From a virus: 23,383 nucleotides of DNA. The stretch lies in IMG/VR virus record IMGVR_UViG_3300030108_001618, positions 1-23,383 of that record, one strand, 5' to 3'. Positions 14,399 to 20,635 of this stretch are shown here, piece after piece. The first letter of the stretch is position 1; each line of letters starts with the position of its first letter. The notes beneath the pieces are model-generated. The model did not search any database. It was not told the origin of the DNA and saw only the letters and a program-made list of their open reading frames with translations. Made by a program: the position numbers and the translations under genes.

Positions 14399-14539
14399 AT
14401 GAATAAATTTAAAATAGTAAACTTATTAAATGGTGCAGTAACAGTAGTAGTAGCTAAGTCTTATGTATCAGCACTTAAACGTGGTAGAAGATACTTTAGC
14501 GAACCTAACAGAACTAAAGTACCAGTTCAGGTAATATAG
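14399..14539 (+). CDS. Small basic early protein (46 residues)
   Basis: A frame opens MNKFKIVNLLNGAVTVVVAKS and continues with YVSALKRGRRYFSEPNRTKVPVQVI. GAGGT (14390-14394) lies 4 bases upstream of the ATG. The next gene starts 2 bases after its stop. It is positively charged with an N-terminal beta-strand and a helix (SYVSALKRGRRYF). No family recognised. Short phage early proteins of this kind often act on host factors, but nothing here shows that. Confidence 0.55.
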   Translation: MNKFKIVNLLNGAVTVVVAKSYVSALKRGRRYFSEPNRTKVPVQVI

Positions 14540-14541
14540 AT

Positions 14542-14856
14542 ATGAAGACGATTGATATCTTTTTATATTGGACTGTTACAATCTTTGTGTTAGCAGTTAC
14601 AGCTGGTATGTATCTAAAACATATTGATTACTGGTTTATTGGTGCAGTAATTGCATTCTTACTGATAGGCTATTACTTTGATATAGCAGAAGAAGAAAGC
14701 AATCGTAACTACTTTGAAGACAGAGGTTATCCTCTTGACTGGGAAGATTACAAAGCACAGTATGAAGCACCAGATGAGTACAATATGGATGGTTGTAACA
14801 CTTGCCATAACGAGGTTTATGAGGTTTGTATGTGCAAACCTGTAGTCAATGATTAA
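14542..14856 (+). CDS. Two-span membrane protein with a C-terminal Cys cluster
   Basis: This 104-residue protein has two hydrophobic segments at about residues 6-24 and 31-47, then an acidic soluble part, and finally a tight Cys/His group (CNTCH...VCMC, about residues 84-98) that could bind a metal such as zinc. The topology predicts both ends on the same side of the inner membrane. It starts 2 bases after the preceding stop. I do not know the family; a host-membrane early function is possible. Confidence 0.6.
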   Translation: MKTIDIFLYWTVTIFVLAVTAGMYLKHIDYWFIGAVIAFLLIGYYFDIAEEESNRNYFEDRGYPLDWEDYKAQYEAPDEYNMDGCNTCHNEVYEVCMCKPVVND

Positions 14857-14859
14857 CGA

Positions 14860-14934
14860 AATAAAGCACGGATTTATTAGAGGATACTTTGCGTCGATGA
14901 CAAGCTCAGTATTAGTCTCGGTTCGTGCTTTATT
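14860..14934 (+). promoter_or_regulatory. Stem-closed RNA leader before the 119-residue gene
   Basis: AATAAAGCACG (14860-14870) pairs exactly with CGTGCTTTATT (14924-14934) around 53 bases. Within the loop, GATACT can pair with AGTATT. It ends 18 bases before the ATG at 14953 and there is no U-tract, so it resembles the leader at 14319-14380 rather than a terminator. Confidence 0.6.
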
Positions 14935-14952
14935 ACAACTTATGAGGTAAAA

Positions 14953-15312
14953 ATGAGATATAAAAATGAATTTGTAACATTAATTAGTGGTTGTGTAGCT
15001 GTTGTGTTGTTAGGTTATTTATCATACAATGCAATGGTAACACGAGATGTACCTGTCGAAAAGATAGTATATCAAGATAAAGAAGTAATGGTAGAAGTAC
15101 CAAAATATATAACAGAAACAGTTACAGATACAATATACAGGGACAAGTTTATTCCTTTGTATTTAAGTATCAGTAAAAGTGAGTTTGAAGAAGTGTTTAG
15201 ACATTACCGAGATTTACGAGGTCCTTGTAGCACATTTGACTGGAACGGTAAACTATATTGCACCAGACTCGACACAGAGCCAAAAGATATTTGCTCTCCT
15301 AAAGTAAAATGA
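14953..15312 (+). CDS. Single-span membrane-anchored early protein
   Basis: A 119-residue protein with a basic N-terminus (MRYKNEF), one hydrophobic segment (about residues 8-26, VTLISGCVAVVLLGYLSY), then a Val/Glu/Lys-rich stretch (DVPVEKIVYQDKEVMVEVPKY) and a soluble domain with three Cys. It could be a membrane anchor or an uncleaved signal-anchor with the rest outside the cytoplasm, which would fit a superinfection-exclusion or envelope role. GAGGT lies just upstream. No family recognised. Confidence 0.6.
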   Translation: MRYKNEFVTLISGCVAVVLLGYLSYNAMVTRDVPVEKIVYQDKEVMVEVPKYITETVTDTIYRDKFIPLYLSISKSEFEEVFRHYRDLRGPCSTFDWNGKLYCTRLDTEPKDICSPKVK

Positions 15313-15449
15313 GCTATATAAAACAATATTGTCCATACAGAACAAGATACGAATTATTGCAATGGGCAAAAACTCGGTATCCTTCAACCAAGTTTGATAG
15401 TAAGTGGTCTAAGAAAAGGCTGTTTGCGCTTTACTACAATACTAAATGA
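15309..15449 (+). CDS. Small basic early protein (46 residues)
   Basis: The start overlaps the preceding stop by ATGA, indicating translational coupling. Sequence opens MSYIKQYCPYRTRYELLQWAK and continues TRYPSTKFDSKWSKKRLFALYYNTK. It is highly basic and aromatic, with a helical core (RYELLQWAKTRYP) and a second helix (SKWSKKRLFALYYN). Such small basic phage proteins may bind nucleic acid, but there is no known motif. No function assigned. Confidence 0.6.
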   Translation: MSYIKQYCPYRTRYELLQWAKTRYPSTKFDSKWSKKRLFALYYNTK

Positions 15450-15664
15450 AGGTGGCATAAGCCATCTACTCGCAGGTGTGTACAATCCTCCTTTCATCCG
15501 TGTCTTGTTCGCGTGTATGCACCTGCAAATTATTAAACTATGTACCTCATAGTTATAGGTGATGGGTAACCATTATAAAGATATTGACAGGCGAGTACTA
15601 GCTAATTAGCTGATAACAGGGATACTTTGATATCTGACTATCACTAACGAGGGTCAAGCCACCT
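15450..15664 (+). promoter_or_regulatory. Long structured leader upstream of the ubiquitin-like gene
   Basis: The 260 bases between the previous gene and the modifier gene contain no ORF of note but much potential structure. AGGTGGC (15450-15456) can pair with GCCACCT (15658-15664). A 13-bp stem, 15472-15484 with 15514-15526, has two G-U wobbles. A perfect 7-bp hairpin AACTATG/CATAGTT lies at 15536-15554, and the palindrome AGCTAATTAGCT at 15600-15611. A TTGACA at 15584-15589 has no matching -10 at proper spacing. Wobble pairing favours an RNA structure over a DNA site. Confidence 0.5.
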
Positions 15665-15709
15665 AAACTTTTAATTCAACAGATAACGCTAAAATAAGGA
15701 GCCTATATT

Positions 15710-15976
15710 ATGGCAAACGCAACAAGCGCACCTAGCGGTGAAAGAACAGTAAGTGTAAGTGAGAACGGTAGCTGGTCTACCAAAACAATCGTAGCAAATA
15801 CTATTGGCGAACTAAGAATAGCATTAGATATACCTAATGAAGCTACAGTAAACGTTCAAGACCAATTGTATACAGATAATTCATCTGCGATGCCAGTTAA
15901 CGAGCTAAATGATGATGGTACAACACGACCATTGTGTATTGGCTGGGTAGCTAACAATAAAACAGGCGGTTGTTAA
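15710..15976 (+). CDS. Ubiquitin-like modifier ending Gly-Gly-Cys
   Basis: An 88-residue protein preceded by AAGGAG 9 bases upstream. Predicted strand order (ERTVSVSEN, then WSTKTIVAN), helix (TIGELRIALDIP, residues 31-42), then strands (ATVNVQDQL and TRPLCIGWVAN) fits a beta-grasp fold like MoaD, PRTRC protein C and other ubiquitin-like proteins. The tail ends with G86-G87-C88. In ubiquitin systems E1 requires an exposed C-terminal GG, so the last Cys would need removal, a job for the JAB protease encoded two genes downstream. Neighbours are E2-like, JAMM and E1-like genes. Individual homology is weak by eye; the context and GG tail carry the assignment. Residues 1-10 look disordered. Confidence 0.8.
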   Translation: MANATSAPSGERTVSVSENGSWSTKTIVANTIGELRIALDIPNEATVNVQDQLYTDNSSAMPVNELNDDGTTRPLCIGWVANNKTGGC

Positions 15977-15991
15977 TTATAATTGTAATCA

Positions 15992-16014
15992 GGGGTCTGC
16001 ACAACGCAGGCCCC
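15992..16014 (+). promoter_or_regulatory. Hairpin between modifier and E2-like genes
   Basis: GGGGTCTGC (15992-16000) pairs with GCAGGCCCC (16006-16014), 9 bp including one G-U wobble, with ACAAC as loop. No T-run follows (AAACTATAAAGGAG and the next ATG come instead). It could stabilise the 3' end of the modifier message, slow readthrough, or be a processing site, which would let modifier exceed enzyme in amount. Confidence 0.55.
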
Positions 16015-16032
16015 AAACTATAAAGGAGAATT

Positions 16033-17655
16033 ATGAATTTGTTATTAGATTTTAACTCAAGTCCAGCAATTAATAAAAATATTGTAGAGTGTAGTAAATC
16101 TCCTGTAGAGTTTACAGAAACAGGAGCGCGCATTAAATTTGTTAGACCACCACGATATGATTCATTGGACCGACCATTGTGGATAGATATTCTTAATATT
16201 GATACATTGTGGGATAATGTAGATGCAGAGCAGTTTGCAAATAATACAGGCATGCAAGACATAATAGCGTTTAAAGAAGAGCTGGAAACAACAAACAAAT
16301 GGTTGTATGATGCTCTTGAAATAACAGATAAAATTGATGTTACTAAATCATATGCTTGGAAAAAAGGTTGTTATGATATCGTCAAAAATGCAATTACAAA
16401 AGCTCACAGATTTAACATGAGACCATCAGGAATGCCTAGTATATTCAATAGAATACAAGATAGTAGATGGATATACGACCAACTACAAAGACAAATGTCA
16501 CGTCTTGATACTTATCGTAATAAAGCTAAAGCAGCAGAAATAACACTTGATAGTAGTATCGAAAGTATTATTGAAAACCAACGAGCAGCTTATGATAATA
16601 TTATAGAAAGTACAAATCAAGCTAATGCGATGTCTGATTATTACAAAGTATATAATTATATCGAACCATCAACTGATAGTGTTAATATCCAATTATATAC
16701 AATTGTACATTGCAAATCAAAAGATATGACTATCATCAACAACAAAAACGAAGAGATATGTAAAATGCGAGTTCCTGAATGTTATCTTAAGTTTAATAGG
16801 CCATTGTACAAAGCATTAAATGGTGGTAATAAATACGGACTGCAATACAATGCAGCTGTTATGCACGGTAAACATCCATACATTAATGCAGTGCCATATC
16901 GAAGGTTAAATCATCCAAATATAGATAGATATGCATGGAGCACATTATGTTTATCTAGTTATACTGACGACATAGAACGTGCATTGTACAAAAATGATTA
17001 CATGTCTTTTGTTATGGGTATTATGAATTGGAATAATATTTATAATAAAGATGCAACTAATCCATATGCTGAAATCACACAAGTTATGACTTATGGCACA
17101 TTTCCAGAAGTTGAAAACGAAGATGAACTACATAGAATAAGAACAGCTCTTAACATTAGTCTACACGAGTTCTTTCGTGCTAAATACTTTAAACATGCAA
17201 TGACAGAACTTGATAGTGTTCAAAGAGATTGGAACGAAAGAATAACTAGAAATTATTCTCCATATGCAAGATATATTGTTGAAGAATATGATAGTAAGAA
17301 TTGTCCAACACGAAGTGTTTGTACTGGATATCAAAATCTTAAATCATATCTTGAATCAAATGCGCAGTATATGGTAGAAGAAATGGTAGGTAATTTTCTT
17401 ATTAACGACAATAGTAATGAGTTTGATGTAGGCTATGAGTTTCAAGAACTAGAATCAATACTAATGTCTATAAATGATTCTGTAAGACCTGAAAACTTGT
17501 GGGACCAATTGCAACAATTAAGGTATTCAGATGAAACTGATTACTGGGGTACAGCCCCGACAAAACCCGATAATAACCCTGATATTGCAGCAATGCAAGC
17601 TAAAATATCACAATGGGAAGAACAATTAGCAGCTTCAGGAGGTATAAATGAGTAG
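16033..17655 (+). CDS. E2-like ubiquitin-conjugating protein with large extensions
   Basis: This 540-residue protein (SD AAGGAG) sits second in the cassette. A central region, about residues 217-350, runs from a beta-rich stretch (VNIQLYTIVHC... and NKNEEICKMRVPECYLKF) to MHGKHPYIN, then H294-P295-N296-I and, 12 residues after His294, C306 in STLCLSS. The HPN...(I/L)CL order is the hallmark of E2 enzymes, in which the Cys forms a thioester with the modifier (classical spacing is 10). The following helices (DDIERALYKNDYMSFVMGIMNW) and YNKDATNPY resemble the E2 C-terminal part. Residues 140-200 are coiled-coil-like; residues 370-540 form a helical extension ending in a short coil. Typical E2s are about 150 residues, so the flanks are additions whose role (target binding or ligase-like) I cannot read. 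It overlaps the JAB gene by 8 bases. Confidence 0.7.
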   Translation: MNLLLDFNSSPAINKNIVECSKSPVEFTETGARIKFVRPPRYDSLDRPLWIDILNIDTLWDNVDAEQFANNTGMQDIIAFKEELETTNKWLYDALEITDKIDVTKSYAWKKGCYDIVKNAITKAHRFNMRPSGMPSIFNRIQDSRWIYDQLQRQMSRLDTYRNKAKAAEITLDSSIESIIENQRAAYDNIIESTNQANAMSDYYKVYNYIEPSTDSVNIQLYTIVHCKSKDMTIINNKNEEICKMRVPECYLKFNRPLYKALNGGNKYGLQYNAAVMHGKHPYINAVPYRRLNHPNIDRYAWSTLCLSSYTDDIERALYKNDYMSFVMGIMNWNNIYNKDATNPYAEITQVMTYGTFPEVENEDELHRIRTALNISLHEFFRAKYFKHAMTELDSVQRDWNERITRNYSPYARYIVEEYDSKNCPTRSVCTGYQNLKSYLESNAQYMVEEMVGNFLINDNSNEFDVGYEFQELESILMSINDSVRPENLWDQLQQLRYSDETDYWGTAPTKPDNNPDIAAMQAKISQWEEQLAASGGINE

Positions 17656-18616
17656 ACCTAACTTTATTATTAAAGAGAAAGCATGGAATACCATGCAACA
17701 ATATGCAAACATTGCATATGACAAAGACCAAAACGAGATATCTGGGTTGATACCGTACAGATTAACTGAACATCCTGTGTCAAACGAGACTGTGTATGAG
17801 TTGTTTGACCCAGTTATCTTAAAACAAGAAAACTCAGGAACAACAACAGAGCTTGATGGCGAAGCATTGCGAGATTACCAAGTCAAAGCTGGTATGAAAT
17901 ATGGAACAGACATTAAATTTTGTTGGTGGCATTCACATCATACAATGGGTGCATTCTGGTCAGGAACAGATGATAAGGAAATAAAAGCGTGGAAGAATGA
18001 CTCATGGTCACTTGCACTTGTTATCAATCTGTTTGGAGAATACAAACTAAATGTATCTGTTTGGAAACCAATAGAGTTTTCTGAAGATGTACCATTAGAA
18101 ATTATAAGAGATATTCCTAAAGCAACAAAGAAACAGCTTAAAGAGTATAATGAATTATGTTCTAATAAAACAGAAGTTATGAATACGGGCTGGCATACAA
18201 AAGGATATACTCCACGCAGTCAAATGAATATGTGGTACAATAAAAAAGAAGAAGATGCATTAGACCCTGATGCAAACAAAAAACTAAAATGGGTTAAAGG
18301 AGAATCTATAAATATCTATGCAGAACTTATCGAAGCGTTAGATGAAGCAATATCTGATATAGTAGATGATTTCTGCCAAGGTACTATAGATTACAAAGAA
18401 TATTCTAATAGAATCAAAATGTTAAACAAGGACTTAAAGTCAAGAAATGCAAAAGTTAAAATAAATATATTGCCACAAGGCAGTGTACTTGAAAAAGCTA
18501 TGACTATGCAACCTTGGGAACATTTAAAATATGATAACGAAGCTGTAGAAAAATCATATGATGATGCTAGATTAAGTAATTATCAAACAAACTATGGAGG
18601 TTATGGATGGGTATAA
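17648..18616 (+). CDS. JAMM/JAB-domain metalloprotease (ubiquitin-like isopeptidase)
   Basis: A 322-residue protein with SD AGGAGGT (17637-17643) 4 bases before the ATG. The JAMM signature is complete: E30 in QNEISG, H95-S-H97, then seven residues, S105, two residues and D108 (HSHHTMGAFWSGTDD). These residues bind zinc and catalyse isopeptide or peptide hydrolysis after a C-terminal GG in known JAB enzymes. The domain spans about residues 5-150. The remaining half is helical (about residues 222-275) with a Tyr/Gly-rich tail, not part of standard JAB. Expected substrates are the GGC-ended modifier (maturation) and conjugates (removal). It overlaps both neighbours, by 8 and 10 bases, supporting coupled translation. 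Confidence 0.93.
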   Translation: MSRPNFIIKEKAWNTMQQYANIAYDKDQNEISGLIPYRLTEHPVSNETVYELFDPVILKQENSGTTTELDGEALRDYQVKAGMKYGTDIKFCWWHSHHTMGAFWSGTDDKEIKAWKNDSWSLALVINLFGEYKLNVSVWKPIEFSEDVPLEIIRDIPKATKKQLKEYNELCSNKTEVMNTGWHTKGYTPRSQMNMWYNKKEEDALDPDANKKLKWVKGESINIYAELIEALDEAISDIVDDFCQGTIDYKEYSNRIKMLNKDLKSRNAKVKINILPQGSVLEKAMTMQPWEHLKYDNEAVEKSYDDARLSNYQTNYGGYGWV

Positions 18617-19278
18617 ACATGAGAAGCGAAGGCTTAGTAAACACTTTGCATGAATATACTTTTCATATACTAGGTTGCGGAGCTATAGGTAGCTCTGCAG
18701 CCACTCAGTTATTACGATGTGGTGCTAAAAACTTTGTGCTGTACGATATGGACAAAGTAGCAACAGAAAACATCGGCGTATCTCAGTATATGGATGAGCA
18801 TATTGGCATGTTAAAAACTGAAGCATTGGAAGAACATCTGATGAGTATTAATTGTAGGAACTTAGAAATAATACAATCACCAGAATACTTTAACATGTTT
18901 CGATATCAAAACAATAATGACATTGTAATATTAGGTTTTGATAGTATGAAATCTAGAAAACATGCAGTTCAAGAAATATGTTCAAACAAACGAACTAAAC
19001 CATTCTTGTTGATAGATGGTAGGATGGGTGGTGAACATTACCAGCAATATTTGTTTAAAGATTTGACACTAAATAAATATCTAAAAACATGGTATTCTGA
19101 CGATGAAGGTGATGCAGAACCATGCAATGTCAAAGCATCAAGTTATTGCTCAAATATGGCAGGTAGTATGATTGTTAACGCTATTAGGAAAGTAGTCACA
19201 AATAGTCCTTACGAAACAATGTTGACTTTTAACTTCCCTACAATGACAATACAAAAAAATACTTGCTTCCCAGCCTGA
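18607..19278 (+). CDS. Minimal E1/ThiF-like adenylating enzyme
   Basis: A 223-residue protein. I choose ATG 18607 because GGAGG (18596-18600) is 6 bases upstream; ATG 18619 would be too far. The nucleotide-binding loop GCGAIGS (23-29) is followed by the E1 hallmark LYDMDKVATENIGVSQ (about 45-60: D47, D49, N55, Q60), then a conserved Asp (D112 in LGFDSMKSR) with Arg. C173 (EPCN) is the likely catalytic Cys; C181 is a second candidate. Usual E1-like enzymes exceed 250-300 residues; this one is stripped to the adenylation core with no separate ubiquitin-fold or zinc domain. Expected role: adenylate the modifier C-terminus and hand it to the E2-like protein. Confidence 0.9.
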   Translation: MGINMRSEGLVNTLHEYTFHILGCGAIGSSAATQLLRCGAKNFVLYDMDKVATENIGVSQYMDEHIGMLKTEALEEHLMSINCRNLEIIQSPEYFNMFRYQNNNDIVILGFDSMKSRKHAVQEICSNKRTKPFLLIDGRMGGEHYQQYLFKDLTLNKYLKTWYSDDEGDAEPCNVKASSYCSNMAGSMIVNAIRKVVTNSPYETMLTFNFPTMTIQKNTCFPA

Positions 19279-19291
19279 CAATTAGTAAATT

Positions 19292-19326
19292 GATAGCTCG
19301 TCTTCAATCTCTGAGGACGAGTTATC
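19292..19326 (+). promoter_or_regulatory. Hairpin between the conjugation cassette and the replication genes
   Basis: GATAGCTCGTC (19292-19302) pairs with GACGAGTTATC (19316-19326), 11 bp with one G-U wobble; TTCA with TGAG extends it to 15 bp with an ATCTC loop. It is followed by GTTATCGTAAATAAGG rather than a U-tract, then the ATG at 19352. Candidate processing site or leader that separates the two gene blocks. Confidence 0.6.
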
Positions 19327-19351
19327 GTTATCGTAAATAAGGAAAAACACA

Positions 19352-20026
19352 ATGAAACTAACAAAAGTAAAGAGAAAAGCTGTCTCTGTAAATCCCTCTA
19401 CTTTATTATTGTATGGAGCACCTAAAGTTGGTAAAACTACTATGCTATCTAATTTAGATGATTGTCTAATAATAGATACAGAAAAAGGTAGTCGTATGAT
19501 TGAAGGTTACATACAAGAAGTAAACAGTAGAGATGAGTTAATTGAAACATTGATAGCTATTAAAGAAAGTAATGATGTAAAGTATAAATATATAGCTATT
19601 GACACAATTGATAAAGTTGCAGAGTGGGCTGAACGCAGAGTATGCGAAGAAGAAGGTGTAAACTCTATTGCTGATTTAGCATTTGGTAAAGGCTATGGAC
19701 TTGTACGTGAAAAGGTAGCTAAAACTATTTCACATTTCAAAGAAGTAGCAGAACATCTTATCATCATTGGACATAGAAAAGTAGCATATGCAGTAACAGA
19801 AGGTAACCCTATAGTAATACCAGAATCTCTTGATTTAACAGGTAAACTAAAGAATGTTATCATGGCTGGTTGTGATGCTATTGGCTATGTATATCGTGAT
19901 GACAAAGAAAACCTAATGGTATCTTTTAAAGCTAATGATAGCATAGAAGCAGGTAGTAGATGTCCTCATCTAAAGGGTAAAGAAGTTAAATTTGAATGGA
20001 AAAATATATATAAGGAGGCTAAATAA
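19352..20026 (+). CDS. RecA-core AAA ATPase, Sak4-like recombination protein
   Basis: A 224-residue P-loop ATPase. Walker A GAPKVGKTT is at residues 22-30, then LIIDTEKGS (39-47), a Walker B-like YIAIDTIDKV (80-89) and a third strand LIIIGHRK (136-143). This set and size match phage ATPases of the Sak4/RecA-like group that assist single-strand annealing or homologous repair during replication. No separate DNA-binding domain is visible. Its gene is followed directly by a 202-residue partner, an arrangement common for this pair in phages. It is separated from the E1 gene by a hairpin. The general assignment is good; Sak4 status needs a profile search. Confidence 0.8.
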   Translation: MKLTKVKRKAVSVNPSTLLLYGAPKVGKTTMLSNLDDCLIIDTEKGSRMIEGYIQEVNSRDELIETLIAIKESNDVKYKYIAIDTIDKVAEWAERRVCEEEGVNSIADLAFGKGYGLVREKVAKTISHFKEVAEHLIIIGHRKVAYAVTEGNPIVIPESLDLTGKLKNVIMAGCDAIGYVYRDDKENLMVSFKANDSIEAGSRCPHLKGKEVKFEWKNIYKEAK

Positions 20027-20635
20027 ATGGCTATATTCAAACCAGAAACAACAAGTACAACAACAACTCCTAAGTCTTCATACTTAGGTGCAATAGAAGT
20101 AGGACCAGTAGGTTTTAAAGATAGAAGTGGTGATTTCCCAGGACAAGATTGGGCTGAAATATTCTTAGAGATAGAATTATCTGTTAAGGGTAGCGAATAC
20201 ACCAACAAAATGTCTTTATTAGGCAGACTAGATAAAGATAGTGAAGGTAAAATTGTAGGAGGTAGTGTACTTAAAAGAATGTACAATATCTTTGAAATGA
20301 TTGGATTTAAAGGTGGTCTTACTATTGATAAAAAATGGGAAGACGAAAATGGCAATGAAATTACTAATATTGCAGAACACTTAAACAATAATTTCAAAAC
20401 TACAAATCAAGAGTTTATTGCATACGCATACAAAAAGAAACCTAAAAAGCCAGGAGATAAAGTGTACACAGAAATGTGGCCAAAACTATGGCTAAATACA
20501 GAAGGCGGTAGAATGCAATGCGATAAAGATATTAAATGGTTAAAAGAAAATGGATATCTAAAAGAAGCTAGTCAAGATGATTTTGCTCCAAAAGGACAAA
20601 CTAACTTGGCTGACAATGCGCTAGCTAATCTATGA
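20027..20635 (+). CDS. Putative single-stranded-DNA-binding partner of the ATPase
   Basis: A 202-residue protein starting one base after the ATPase stop, with SD AAGGAGG. Residues 15-110 are beta-rich (YLGAIEVGPVGFKDRSGDF, then WAEIFLEIELSV...), followed by basic linker KKKPKKPGDK and a mixed C-terminal part ending LADNALANL. Size, basic linker and location after a Sak4-like ATPase and before a primase-helicase suggest a ssDNA-binding or DUF669-like helper, but I see no diagnostic motif. The stop overlaps the primase start (ATGA). Confidence 0.6.
   Translation: MAIFKPETTSTTTTPKSSYLGAIEVGPVGFKDRSGDFPGQDWAEIFLEIELSVKGSEYTNKMSLLGRLDKDSEGKIVGGSVLKRMYNIFEMIGFKGGLTIDKKWEDENGNEITNIAEHLNNNFKTTNQEFIAYAYKKKPKKPGDKVYTEMWPKLWLNTEGGRMQCDKDIKWLKENGYLKEASQDDFAPKGQTNLADNALANL

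Noticed and set aside
15584-15616. Sigma-70 promoter with TTGACA before the modifier gene
   Set aside because: The only -10-like match (TGATAA, 15611-15616) is 21 bases away, outside the useful range, and it lies within the predicted structured leader.
15951-16298. A 115-residue minus-strand frame over the modifier/E2 junction
   Set aside because: It opposes two convincing genes and has no recognisable start or domain.
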